Positions 35,783-46,643 of a stretch of DNA of 64,000 nt are shown here, one piece after another; position 1 is the first letter of the stretch, and each line of letters opens with the position of its first letter. Below the pieces are notes generated by a model. That model searched no databases and had not been told where the DNA came from. It was given only the letters and a program-made list of their open reading frames with translations. The translations under genes were made by a program, and so were the position numbers. This DNA is from Acerihabitans arboris. GTDB lineage: Bacteria > Pseudomonadota > Gammaproteobacteria > Enterobacterales > Enterobacteriaceae. The stretch lies in NCBI RefSeq assembly GCF_010131535.1, contig NZ_WUBS01000018.1, forward strand, positions 1 to 64,000. The letters run 5' to 3'.

Positions 35783-38700
35783 TTAAATCCATGACCAATT
35801 TTTCCGGATTTCCCTAAAGCGCTCGACGGTGAAAATGATATCAAAATAGAGTTGTAAAAAGATATCATCCGAAATGTTATCATCAAATTGATACTCGATT
35901 AATATCTTTGTTAATACATTTTCTGATTCTTCCTGAATATCAAATGTATCGACGAAACTGCCAAGAGAGATATTACCCAGTATAAGCTGGGCCAGCTCGG
36001 TTTGGATTTTAGCGATACTGGCAAAAGAGCGTTTGTGCCGGAATATGCGCGCTTTATTTCTTAACTTCATCAAATAGGCGACAAAATCATGCAGTTCGCC
36101 ATGCCTTATCCGTAGGCTTTCCATTTTGGCCGCGTGTTGTGCCTGAGTATAAGAATTTCTGTCATCTTCTCCTTTGGGCTTAATGGGCATGTAGGTTTTA
36201 AACCATGCGGGATGTCTTTGTTCAATGTCCCGGCTAATAAATCCGGGATAACCCCTGACCTGCACCTGCAACTCGTTTGCCAGCGTTTGCGCCATGGAAT
36301 ATTTCCCGCCAAAGCCGCTAAAACACGAGTACAGGTCGATGCTTTGCAATCTGGCCAAATCATATTTGTCCGGGTTAGCCAGCAACAGGCCGCGAACGAC
36401 ATGGGAAAATTCTGCCGCATCCATGTAATTGACATTAAAAGGCGCGCCGTGCATTTTGATCTGAATATGGGTTTTCATGCCGCTAATGGCATGAAGCTCC
36501 CAGCTATCGCCGAGCAGCATTCCCTCGCGGGTTGATGGAACCCCCTGTTGGACGAGCGGTTCGCCATCCCCTCTGATTGACAGCACTTTGTCCCGCGCCA
36601 GGGGAGGGGAGATTACCGGCGACAGGTCGGCGGCGCCCTTGACGTTACCAACGATAACGTTAAGCGGGGAGGTATTGCTCCTGGGGGTCAGTTTTTGATC
36701 ACTAAATTCTCCCAACTCCTCCGCCATCAGTATTGCCGCCCGGTCAGACAAGCGGGGATCAAAAAATGAATTTCCCGCGCCGGCAAAACGACCGCCGCCA
36801 ATGCTTATTAGGGTATGTTGCAATAGCTCGTCCCGGCCATAACACAGCACAAGTTTTCCCGGATTGATTTTTATAAGGGTGTTAAGATCCGGCACCAACG
36901 AACCGGCATCAAGAAATATACTTGCCGCCATAATGCTGGTTTTTGAGTTTTGAAGGCGCATGAGAAGCATATCAGCCTGGCGCTTGTCGATAACGCCCGC
37001 CTTGCGCAATATTTTAGGGGGGATAACCTCAGGTGAGGTCGTGGTCCCCATCTTCCTGATTGCTTTTCTGCAGATACCCCGAAAGTTGGACATCTCCAGG
37101 GATAATATAGGGCGTGTCTTTTTTATAAAAGAGTACTTGTTTTTCAACACTGTGCTCCTATACCATTTCGGTTCCCTAAGCAGATATGCATCAGTAATGA
37201 TCATGGAAGGCGAAACATTTTCTCCTTGTGAAAATGATAGCGCTTCTTTAATGCTATTGTAATCTTTGAATTTGACCAGCGCGAATATATTGGGTAAATT
37301 ATTCTTATAGTTCAGCAACCAATTGTTTTCCAGGTAAACCTGATACATATTAGCGTTTATATTCGTTAAGGGCCGGATCGCCCTGACATCTAAAATATAA
37401 ACGAAGTCGCCGATTTTTACTTTAATCAACAGATGATTAATAGGATCGTAATCTTCCTCATTGAGCCAAAAATTGACCGACCGGTAGCTGATGTGCGTTT
37501 CAAATTTTTCAGGGATGCTATAAAATTCATGAATTAAGATGTTTTGCAGCGTTGAATAATCCTCGCCGGGAAACACGATGTCTCTTGCGACCGTGCCGGT
37601 AAGACGATCGGTTAGTGCTGAGAGAATAGCTTCTTTATCATAGTTAGTGGATAAAAGTTCATTTATGTATTCTCCATTTTCATCCAAAAAAAAACTGAGC
37701 ATTTTAGTATGATATGCGAAGTAATTATTTTCAATCGTGGCGGTTGATTGTACGATGGCTAGCTGCTCAATTTCAAGATCTTTGATGATAGCCCTCATGT
37801 TTCGACCTAGATTTCGCTGCGAAAATATCGATGAACCCATTCGTTCACTTACCGGACTTAATGCCCACATATCTTCTCCCTGCGGTACGACGGCAATGGC
37901 ATTGTTGATATCGCCATCCTTACTGGGATCGAGTACCCGCCAAATTTGGCTTTTTTCATCGTGTCTGACCTGGAAGACTTCGTTGTGGTCTTTGATAAAA
38001 TGGCGAGTTTTATCTTTCCACCCATTTTCTATATATACCCCGCCCAACATTGGCGTCAGCTTATCGACACCGATATCAACACTCCATTCCTTGCGAAAAC
38101 TTTGTTTTAGCGTTTTTTTCAATTTTGTTTTTGCATTTACGAAAAACATGTTCTTTTTCAGATTATTATAACAATATATCGGTAAGTTTATTGTAGTGCG
38201 AACCGATAACGGCAATGGCGTCATGAATTGCAATAAATCACTTGAAAGCGTCTTTGTTATAGCGGCGATCATCGACGGTGTCAGTTTTGAGAATTCGGTG
38301 ATAAAAAAACGCTTAAGCAAATGCTTAGGAATCTTTTGCTTTTTAGCGGAGCGTATGATCAATGATATATAATTCCGGGATAATTTGTTAATGGAAAATC
38401 CTGTAGGAACTAACGCGATCAATAGATCAAATATATCAAAAAAAACATCTTCAAAAGTCAACTCCATGTCGGCATCATACCAGTATCGTTCAATAATGTG
38501 ATAGAAGGGAATATTCATAGTAACATAATCAATCCAAGTATAAGTCCGCAAGGGCTCTTTCAAACCATTACAAACTTCAATCAGAGTCTTACGGTTTAGC
38601 GTGTCGATAAAACCTCGTAAATTTTGGTCAGTATCAAATTCTTTAACTGCCGCAAAGGAAAATTCAGACGATGGATTAGAATGCTGGTTATCCGCGGGTT

Positions 38701-41599
38701 TTATCAGCAGTAAATCTAAAGACAGATTGACGTCCAAATTGTTTTCCCCGCAGCACAAAAATAACAAATTCAGTTCGTCCATCGTGACGGGAAATTTATT
38801 GCGGCTTTTCACCTCAAGGTGGTCCGGCGCTTCTTTCCATTCCGAAATCAGCCGGGTAATCAGCATTGTATCCCGCAGCTGTGAAACATCAATAAGCGAG
38901 GCAAAGTCAGACAATGTCGAAATCATGATTAAGCGTTCAGACTGAGTTAAGACAATAGAAACAAAACCTAGGTTGGTCGCCGGCGTTAACACGCTTGGGG
39001 CGTGAGCTAGGGTATTTTCAATATATTTCCTGGAAAATACTTTAAAAGTGTAAGCCGCTTTGGGATTATAAATAAGGTCATAGTAACCCAAAGAAGAATA
39101 TTTCACGGCAAAAAAAGTTTTAAACCTGGCTTCTTTATTAATCATGTGGATTTTATATTCAGTGAATTGACTGAAATAGTCTTGTTTATTATCAAATTCA
39201 CCGGACGGTTTTAAGTTATAAACACTGGAAAATTTTTCCGTAGCAGCCGCGTGCAGCTCTGTTGCTATATTGTGTTCCTGCTCGCTGAAACTTCGGACAA
39301 TCATTAAAAAATGCGCATCCCAGAGTGTCGCGTTTACCCCCATCCCTCGATGGTTGGATAAGTTCCAATGCGCCGCCGCTGAAATTAATAACTCAATATA
39401 ACCTTGAGAAATACTGTTTCGATAATGTTTTATATATGAATCATAATCGCCTTTTTTTATTTCAAATGGCAGGGATAACTCAACCGCCGCAATTTTTGCG
39501 TTAGTAATACGCTGTTCTTCATCCTCAGGTTCATCAAACTCATTTAGTCCTAAAAATATCTTGGTATCGCGATTAAAATTATTCTGAAAATGTATCATAA
39601 TATCCGTCATCAAATACGAAGTTTTGTCAAGAATCAACTGTTTTTTATAATCCTCATACCATTCTTTTGGCCACACCATCCGGGTTTTTTCCTCCGTGTT
39701 GGAGCTAATAAGGTCATGATATAAATTTTTCGCCATCAAGAATGGATTGAGGTTATTTTCACTCCAATGGTTTTTGTTATCTTCATCGTCTTCTGCGTTC
39801 CTGAATAATTCAACGACTTTTAGAACCTTAACTAATTGTTCAGCAGTTTCGGGTTTTAGACTGCAGTAACTAATGATCTCATTAGAGAAGTGGTTAAGTA
39901 TTTCCTCTTCTTTTATTTCAAAATCAATCTCATCAAATATGGCGTTAAATTTTGTTAATTCTCCTGGGATGAGCAGGTTTTCGCTTTGCAGGCTAATGTC
40001 ATTCTTGCGCGTAAAGTCATAAATACTATAAAAAATTCTTTTTTTAATGATATCGTTAACTTTGATGTTATCTTCTTCGAACAATGCCTCGAGTAATTTC
40101 ATATCATTGTTGTAAATAACCTTTTCAAGTGTTGTCGCTTTTGGATAAACATAAAGTTCACTGCAATACTCCATTTTAGCTTCTTCCATCAATAGCAGTG
40201 TTTTGTAATGCTCTATATATTTTAGTTTTTGATCATGAGCCGCATTTCTGTATAGGGCGAGTACGTTATTTCTCGCGTCGCCAAACGTCACTCCTTTTTT
40301 ATACTCAACCGTTTCGCAGATGTTATCAATTTCAAAATTACGGGAAAGCATATTTAGTTTATCAAGCTCTATTTTGATAAAAAAATTGATAAATATTTGC
40401 CCCTTGGCATATTTTAGTATGGCATGTTTAGTTGCGCTGCTGGCGTTTTTACTCAATAAATATTCAGTAATGACGGCTTCGATTTTACCTTTTAATAATA
40501 TGAGATATATAGTTTCCCGATCTTTCAGCGAAAGTGTGCCCTGATCGAAAAAATCCTGAACCTTTTCACCGACATATTCATCAAAAGCTAAAAGCGCACT
40601 CAGTGAATCATTTGTGGGGAATGTTATTAGGGAGAATACGGATACCAAACGCTCGAACTCTAATTGCGCGTCACGATGGGGTATAATCAGAGTGGTTTCT
40701 TCCCCATCTATCATGAAAGATAAGGATTTACCAATGGTGAAATATGTTTCATTTTGCGCGTCCGGTATGTCGGGTCTGCATCCATGCAAATTTACCCTTG
40801 GGTTTATTTCACCCGCGAGGAGATCATGAATATCAGTCGGCCATAGCTGATCCACGGTTTCTTCATGACTATCAGGATCTTCATGCATATCCTGGGCCGA
40901 GGCGGCGGGAAGATTAAACACATTTAACAACGCTTTGACAGGCTGCAGGATCCTATCTTTCCAGCAGGAAAAAAATTGCGCCGCTCCGGATGGCGCAGCG
41001 CAATAGGGAGTGGTTTTCTCATATGGGCGCTCCCGCGACCTCCCGGTGATGTCGGGCGTAAGCGGCGGTGAGCCATGCCACGCTTGCGGATGGCAAAAAT
41101 ACAGGCTTACTTGCGCCCAGATTAGCATCAGGGGGCAAGACAGGTTTATAGGGTAATGGGGGCGCGAGTATTCCAGATGGTAAATTTCTCCATCTGAAAC
41201 CATCATCCTCCCTGAAATATTCCCGACATAAATCTCCCTGCCGCTTGACAGGGTAATTATTTTGGTGAATATGGATTTTTTTTGACCATCCAGGAATATT
41301 TTTATATATTTACTACCCTTATTTTTCAGCAGGCTTTCCGGCTGTCGCGTTAATTCCGCAACGCATGAATATAAATTATCAATCCTGAGGTTATCCGCAT
41401 TGTCATACTGCCCGGCCGACGTTGTTTGAACGAACGGCGCATGCCGACGTCCAGGCGTGTTTTTCCGTTGGTCGCCCGGGTGTTGGCCAGTAATCGGGTT
41501 AGGCAATCCTGTCTGGTTTTCGCGGGGGCAGGGAATGGATGACTGCGGGTAGGGGATGCTTACCGGATACGTACTGTTAGAATATGAGATGTTTTTCAT
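35783..41599 (-). CDS. Giant toxin-like protein (1938 aa) with possible C-terminal cysteine peptidase domain
   Basis: One uninterrupted frame of 1938 codons, much AT-richer than its neighbours. The ATG follows AGGAACACC. The N-terminus is Pro/Ser-rich and disordered-looking, without a signal peptide. Long helical stretches fill about residues 300-1100. Around 1185-1250 lies a module like those in large Pseudomonas-type dermonecrotic or membrane-targeted toxins (VFQVRHDEKSQIWRVLDP). From about 1600 comes a segment with KLVLCYGRDELL, then IQIKMHGAP (His1717) and SIDLYSCFSGFGGKYSMAQT (Cys1759). An HG motif followed about 40 residues later by a strand ending in S-C is the pattern of clan CD (caspase/C80-like) peptidases, so self-processing or target cleavage is possible. 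Function and secretion route are inferred. No immunity or chaperone gene is obvious. Confidence 0.6.
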   Translation of the reverse strand: MKNISYSNSTYPVSIPYPQSSIPCPRENQTGLPNPITGQHPGDQRKNTPGRRHAPFVQTTSAGQYDNADNLRIDNLYSCVAELTRQPESLLKNKGSKYIKIFLDGQKKSIFTKIITLSSGREIYVGNISGRMMVSDGEIYHLEYSRPHYPINLSCPLMLIWAQVSLYFCHPQAWHGSPPLTPDITGRSRERPYEKTTPYCAAPSGAAQFFSCWKDRILQPVKALLNVFNLPAASAQDMHEDPDSHEETVDQLWPTDIHDLLAGEINPRVNLHGCRPDIPDAQNETYFTIGKSLSFMIDGEETTLIIPHRDAQLEFERLVSVFSLITFPTNDSLSALLAFDEYVGEKVQDFFDQGTLSLKDRETIYLILLKGKIEAVITEYLLSKNASSATKHAILKYAKGQIFINFFIKIELDKLNMLSRNFEIDNICETVEYKKGVTFGDARNNVLALYRNAAHDQKLKYIEHYKTLLLMEEAKMEYCSELYVYPKATTLEKVIYNNDMKLLEALFEEDNIKVNDIIKKRIFYSIYDFTRKNDISLQSENLLIPGELTKFNAIFDEIDFEIKEEEILNHFSNEIISYCSLKPETAEQLVKVLKVVELFRNAEDDEDNKNHWSENNLNPFLMAKNLYHDLISSNTEEKTRMVWPKEWYEDYKKQLILDKTSYLMTDIMIHFQNNFNRDTKIFLGLNEFDEPEDEEQRITNAKIAAVELSLPFEIKKGDYDSYIKHYRNSISQGYIELLISAAAHWNLSNHRGMGVNATLWDAHFLMIVRSFSEQEHNIATELHAAATEKFSSVYNLKPSGEFDNKQDYFSQFTEYKIHMINKEARFKTFFAVKYSSLGYYDLIYNPKAAYTFKVFSRKYIENTLAHAPSVLTPATNLGFVSIVLTQSERLIMISTLSDFASLIDVSQLRDTMLITRLISEWKEAPDHLEVKSRNKFPVTMDELNLLFLCCGENNLDVNLSLDLLLIKPADNQHSNPSSEFSFAAVKEFDTDQNLRGFIDTLNRKTLIEVCNGLKEPLRTYTWIDYVTMNIPFYHIIERYWYDADMELTFEDVFFDIFDLLIALVPTGFSINKLSRNYISLIIRSAKKQKIPKHLLKRFFITEFSKLTPSMIAAITKTLSSDLLQFMTPLPLSVRTTINLPIYCYNNLKKNMFFVNAKTKLKKTLKQSFRKEWSVDIGVDKLTPMLGGVYIENGWKDKTRHFIKDHNEVFQVRHDEKSQIWRVLDPSKDGDINNAIAVVPQGEDMWALSPVSERMGSSIFSQRNLGRNMRAIIKDLEIEQLAIVQSTATIENNYFAYHTKMLSFFLDENGEYINELLSTNYDKEAILSALTDRLTGTVARDIVFPGEDYSTLQNILIHEFYSIPEKFETHISYRSVNFWLNEEDYDPINHLLIKVKIGDFVYILDVRAIRPLTNINANMYQVYLENNWLLNYKNNLPNIFALVKFKDYNSIKEALSFSQGENVSPSMIITDAYLLREPKWYRSTVLKNKYSFIKKTRPILSLEMSNFRGICRKAIRKMGTTTSPEVIPPKILRKAGVIDKRQADMLLMRLQNSKTSIMAASIFLDAGSLVPDLNTLIKINPGKLVLCYGRDELLQHTLISIGGGRFAGAGNSFFDPRLSDRAAILMAEELGEFSDQKLTPRSNTSPLNVIVGNVKGAADLSPVISPPLARDKVLSIRGDGEPLVQQGVPSTREGMLLGDSWELHAISGMKTHIQIKMHGAPFNVNYMDAAEFSHVVRGLLLANPDKYDLARLQSIDLYSCFSGFGGKYSMAQTLANELQVQVRGYPGFISRDIEQRHPAWFKTYMPIKPKGEDDRNSYTQAQHAAKMESLRIRHGELHDFVAYLMKLRNKARIFRHKRSFASIAKIQTELAQLILGNISLGSFVDTFDIQEESENVLTKILIEYQFDDNISDDIFLQLYFDIIFTVERFREIRKNWSWI

Positions 41600-41975
41600 T
41601 ATGGTGTTCCTAATAGTTTATGAGAGGTGAACTCTTCATTGACGTTTTTTTTGCAGGGGATGATTCCATTCATTCATTCATTCAATTTATTTCCTTAAAT
41701 AATTATTGGTAATGCAAGGCATTATGAAATTTATTTGGCTTTAAAGTTTTTGACCAAAGTATTTTTATTAATAATAAAAATGAGATGAAATAATGTTTTA
41801 AATATGAATTAATATCAATTAGAGATTTATTTTACTTAATATTGAGTGGCGTTTGTTACAGACATTACCTGTTAAAATCTGGTTTGTCTGCTTTATTACC
41901 TTGGGTTTCGGTTAACAACATGATGAGTCTTTTAAACGTCGTCGTGAAACAACTTAATATTTCTCCGGGCGACGC
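41600..41975. other. AT-rich promoter region of the giant gene
   Basis: About 375 bases without a gene, very AT-rich, between two divergently transcribed units. It must hold the promoter of the giant toxin-like gene (minus strand). AT-rich runs near 41700-41860 would suit H-NS binding, which commonly silences such acquired genes (inference). No coding signal is seen on either strand. Confidence 0.5.
41667..41684. repeat. Tetranucleotide repeat (CATT)4
   Basis: Four perfect CATT units plus CA lie 68-85 bases upstream of the start codon of the giant gene. Tetranucleotide tracts in promoters can change copy number by slippage and alter expression. Four copies is short for that, so it may be incidental. 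Confidence 0.6.
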
Positions 41976-42041
41976 GCACCAAGTTGGGGCGTTCCGGCGG
42001 TGATGATTAGTTATGGTGCGCGCGCGGCGCGATGATGGTGC
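41976..42041 (+). promoter_or_regulatory. NtrC-like enhancer sites upstream of the urease operon
   Basis: GCACCAAGTTGGGGC (41976-41990) is one base from the dyad GCACCA-N3-TGGTGC typical of NtrC sites. Two more right half sites, ATGGTGC, occur at 42013-42019 and 42035-42041. They lie about 40-105 bases upstream of the sigma-54 promoter at 42082. That is the arrangement expected for an NtrC enhancer. Confidence 0.55.
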
Positions 42042-42081
42042 GTCGTGGCCCTGTCTTGACCGATTATGCTCCGGTTATAAC

Positions 42082-42097
42082 TGGCGCGGTTTTTGCA
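42082..42097 (+). promoter_or_regulatory. Sigma-54 (RpoN) promoter of the urease operon
   Basis: TGGCGC-GGTTT-TTGCA matches the -24/-12 consensus TGGCAC-N5-TTGCA at all but one position. The invariant GG and GC are exactly ten bases apart. Transcription would start near 42109, about 90 bases before ureD. A sigma-70-like TTGACC/TATAAC pair nearby has only a 14-base spacer and is less convincing. Confidence 0.7.
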
Positions 42098-42197
42098 CCG
42101 GTTTTGCACTAAGTTATGGCCTTGAATGAAGGCGAATAGTATGGCAAGCCGGTGACCGCTCCACCCATTTTAACGACGTGGCACGCAATAAGGTTTT

Positions 42198-43040
42198 ATG
42201 ACAAATGACACTGTTTTAGCCGATCCGTCGCCGCGGGCGCACCCAGGATGGCTGGGAAAACTCCAGCTGGGATTTGAGCTCCGCCGGGGCCGGACGCTGC
42301 TGACGACGCGACGGCATAGCGGGCCTTACCGGGTGCAGCGGGCATTTTATCCCCAAGCCGATCATCCGCATGTGTATCTGCTGCATCCCCCCGGCGGCGT
42401 GGTCGGCGGCGACCGGCTTGAATTATCGGTCACCCTGGACGCGGGCAGCCACGCGCTGCTGACCATGCCGGGAGCCACCAAGTTTTATCGCAGCGCGGGC
42501 GAGCTGGCCCGGGTGTCGCAACGGTTTTTGCTCGGTGAGGGCAGCATCCTGGAATGGCTGCCGCAGGATAATATTTTTTTCCCGGCCGCCAGGGTTGCCA
42601 TCGATACCGAGTTCCGGCTCTCGCCCGGCGCGCGCCTGCTGGGATTCGACACGTTGTGCCTCGGCCGGCCGGCGGCCGGCGAGGCGTTTACCGATGGTTG
42701 CCTGAATGCGTCCCTGCGGATTATCCTCCCGGGGTGCCCGGGCCTGTTCGAACGCCTGCGCATCGGCGCGGGCCGGCTGGAAAAACTGGGCGGCTATCCG
42801 TTAAGCGCCACTTTCTATGCCACGCCGGTCAGCGAGGCGATGCTGGCGGGGGTGCGCCTGCTGCTGGAGGAGGCCGCCGTGCCGGCGGCCGGCGCCAGCC
42901 TGCTGGATTCTTTGTTGGTGGTGCGAGTGCTGGATAATGACAATCAGCGGCTGCAGCAACTGCTGCACCGTATCTGGGCATATTTACGGCCCAGGATGCT
43001 GGGGCTGGACGCGGTAGCGCCCCGCATCTGGGCAACCTGA
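42198..43040 (+). CDS. ureD: Urease accessory protein UreD
   Basis: UreD (280 residues) is a scaffold that binds apo-urease and, with UreF and UreG, delivers nickel and CO2 to the active site. Family hallmarks are RGRTLLTTRRHSGPYRVQRAFYP near 30-52, VYLLHPPGGVVGGDRLELSV near 60-79, GSHALLTMPGATKFYRS near 84-100, then LEWLPQDNIFFPAARV. Length is normal. It is the first gene of ureDABCEFG, in the order of Klebsiella. It starts about 90 bases after the predicted sigma-54 start site. Confidence 0.93.
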   Translation: MTNDTVLADPSPRAHPGWLGKLQLGFELRRGRTLLTTRRHSGPYRVQRAFYPQADHPHVYLLHPPGGVVGGDRLELSVTLDAGSHALLTMPGATKFYRSAGELARVSQRFLLGEGSILEWLPQDNIFFPAARVAIDTEFRLSPGARLLGFDTLCLGRPAAGEAFTDGCLNASLRIILPGCPGLFERLRIGAGRLEKLGGYPLSATFYATPVSEAMLAGVRLLLEEAAVPAAGASLLDSLLVVRVLDNDNQRLQQLLHRIWAYLRPRMLGLDAVAPRIWAT

Positions 43041-43050
43041 GGAGCAGTGA

Positions 43051-43353
43051 ATGGAACTAACCCCGAGAGAAAAAGACAAGCTGTTGCTGTTTACCGCGGC
43101 GCTATTGGCGGAACGGCGACAGGCCCGTGGGCTGAAGCTGAATTATCCTGAGGCGGTGGCGTTGATAAGCGCGGCGATCCTGGAAGGCGCGCGCGACGGA
43201 CTGACGGTGGCCGAGCTGATGAGCCTGGGGCGCGAGGTCCTCACCCGGGATGATGTGATGGAAGGCGTGCCGGAAATGATCCCCGACGTGCAGGTGGAGG
43301 CGACTTTCCCCGACGGCACCAAACTGGTGACGGTCCACGATCCGATAATCTGA
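43051..43353 (+). CDS. ureA: Urease gamma subunit
   Basis: The 100-residue gamma subunit is one of three structural subunits of the (UreABC)3 enzyme that hydrolyses urea to ammonia and carbamate in the cytosol. It starts [20 protein letters not shown] and contains [20 protein letters not shown] and the [20 protein letters not shown] segment. It has the exact length of the Klebsiella subunit. It starts ten bases after the ureD stop. Confidence 0.97.
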   Translation: MELTPREKDKLLLFTAALLAERRQARGLKLNYPEAVALISAAILEGARDGLTVAELMSLGREVLTRDDVMEGVPEMIPDVQVEATFPDGTKLVTVHDPII

Positions 43354-43369
43354 CAAACAGCGAGGCGTT

Positions 43370-43683
43370 ATGATACCTGGTGAAATGTGCATCGCCGAGG
43401 GTGAAATCGAGCTTAATACCGACCGCGAGCGGGTAACGGTCACCGTCGCCAATCATGGAGACCGGCCGGTACAGGTAGGGTCTCACTACCATTTTTTCGA
43501 GGTCAATCCGGCGCTGAAATTCGACCGTCCGCGCGCGCGCGGGTTCAGGCTGGACATCGCCGCCGGTACGGCGGTGCGCTTCGAGCCGGGGCAATCGCGT
43601 GATGTCACCCTGGTGGCCTATGCCGGCAAACGCGAAGTCTATGGTTTTCGCGCCGAGATCATGGGCAAGCTGGAGCCATCGTC

Positions 43684-43687
<4 letters not shown>
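43370..43687 (+). CDS. ureB: Urease beta subunit
   Basis: This 105-residue beta subunit starts [20 protein letters not shown] and contains [20 protein letters not shown] and the [15 protein letters not shown] segment, followed by [10 protein letters not shown]. It packs against UreC in the trimeric enzyme. The stop overlaps the ureC ATG by four bases (43684-43687), coupling the two. Confidence 0.97.
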
Positions 43688-45387
<1,700 letters not shown>

Positions 45388-45404
45388 CCACGTCGGGAAC
45401 CAGG

Positions 45405-45857
45405 ATGATTGTTTTAACGAAACACCTTGATCAAGCACCGGAGGTCACCGCCACCGTGACGCTGGATCTGGATACCCGGATCAAAAGCCGGGCGCAGGTG
45501 CGGCTTGACGACGGCCGCGAGGCCGGTCTGCTGTTGCCGCGCGGGCAGGTTATCCGCGGCGGGGACGTGCTCTGTACCGAGGACGGCGGCGAAGTGGTGC
45601 GGGTGATCGCGGCGCCCGAAACCGTTTCCACGGTATATGCGCGCGATGCCCTGCTGCTGGCGCGGATCTGTTATCACCTTGGCAACCGCCACGTGCCGTT
45701 GCAGATCGAGCGCGAATGGGTGCGCTATCAACCAGATCACGTGCTGGACGCGATGGTGATGGGGCTGGGCGCGGCGGTCCGGACCGAGCAGGCGGCGTTT
45801 GAACCCGAGGCCGGGGCGTACCAGAGCGCGCCGCACGGCCACCACCATCCCCACTGA
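45405..45857 (+). CDS. ureE: Urease accessory protein UreE (nickel metallochaperone)
   Basis: UreE, started at the ATG at 45405 behind CCAGG, has 150 residues. The N-terminal peptide-binding domain opens MIVLTKHLDQAP. The metal-binding domain holds LARICYHLGNRHVPLQIE with the conserved interface His. The His-rich tail HGHHHPH matches the Ni-storing tails of Klebsiella-type UreE, but is shorter. It hands nickel to UreG. The longer open frame upstream is inside ureC and not translated. It is followed at once by ureF. Confidence 0.93.
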   Translation: MIVLTKHLDQAPEVTATVTLDLDTRIKSRAQVRLDDGREAGLLLPRGQVIRGGDVLCTEDGGEVVRVIAAPETVSTVYARDALLLARICYHLGNRHVPLQIEREWVRYQPDHVLDAMVMGLGAAVRTEQAAFEPEAGAYQSAPHGHHHPH

Positions 45858-45858
45858 T

Positions 45859-46536
45859 ATGCTGGAACAAACCGCGCTGCTGCGCCTGATGCAGCTTATC
45901 AGCCCCAGCCTGCCGGTGGGCGGCTTCACCTATTCCCAGGGATTGGAGTGGGCGGTGGAAGCCGGTTGGGTGGCCTCGGGGGAGGCTTTTGCCGACTGGC
46001 AGCGGCATATCATCACCGATACCCTCGGCGGCCTGGACTGGCCGGTTTTGATCCGGCTGTACCGGGCCTGCGAGGCGGGCGATAGCGGGCAATTTGCCCG
46101 CTGGAGCGATTTCTTGCTGGCCGGCCGCGAGACCCGCGAGCTTAGGCTTGAAGAACAGCAGCGGGGCCAGGCGTTGAGCCGGCTGATCCTGGAATGGCCG
46201 GATTTGCCGCATGACGACGCCTGGCTGCCGGCGCTGCGCCAAAGCCAGCTGGCGGGCATGGCCTGGCTGGGCCGGCAGTGGGCGATTCCGCTGGAAGCGC
46301 TGGCCATGGGCTACGGCTACAGCGTGCTGGAAAGCGGCGTGATGGCGGGGTTGAAGCTGGTGCCGTTCGGCCAGCAAAAAGCGCAAGGCCTGTTACGCGA
46401 GCTGTCCGCCCTGCTGCCGGCGGCGTTTGCCCGGGCCGGGCTGCTGGGCGATGACGCGCTGGGCGGCAGCTTTCCTTTACAGGCCATTGCCTCATCCCGT
46501 CATGAAACCCAATATTCACGCCTGTTCCGTTCCTGA
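45859..46536 (+). CDS. ureF: Urease accessory protein UreF
   Basis: UreF (225 residues) starts at the ATG at 45859, one base after the ureE stop. The all-helical family pattern is visible: LLRLMQLISPSLPVGGFTYS, QGLEWAVEAGWVAS, and then TRELRLEEQQRGQAL. The C-terminus with FPLQAIASSRHETQYSRLFRS is the region that contacts UreG and UreD. It acts as a checkpoint for GTP-driven nickel insertion. Confidence 0.93.
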   Translation: MLEQTALLRLMQLISPSLPVGGFTYSQGLEWAVEAGWVASGEAFADWQRHIITDTLGGLDWPVLIRLYRACEAGDSGQFARWSDFLLAGRETRELRLEEQQRGQALSRLILEWPDLPHDDAWLPALRQSQLAGMAWLGRQWAIPLEALAMGYGYSVLESGVMAGLKLVPFGQQKAQGLLRELSALLPAAFARAGLLGDDALGGSFPLQAIASSRHETQYSRLFRS

Positions 46537-46557
46537 ACCTTTGCCGGGGCAATGCGG

Positions 46558-46574
46558 CGCGGCCCCTGGCCGCG
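46558..46574 (+). other. Hairpin in the ureF-ureG gap
   Basis: CGCGGCC-CCT-GGCCGCG forms a perfect 7-bp stem with a 3-base loop in the 107-base gap between ureF and ureG. No U-tract follows. It may stabilise the upstream message or lower ureG expression relative to the rest of the operon. Confidence 0.45.
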
Positions 46575-46643
46575 ACCTCCAGGCCCGAGCCGGGACGGGT
46601 CATAATACGATAAGTTATTCTACGTTTTAATCCGGGAGTTAAG

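Noticed and set aside
41600..42197. Looked for a chaperone or immunity gene for the giant toxin-like protein
   Set aside because: The region has no open frame of useful length on either strand and is better explained as promoter DNA.
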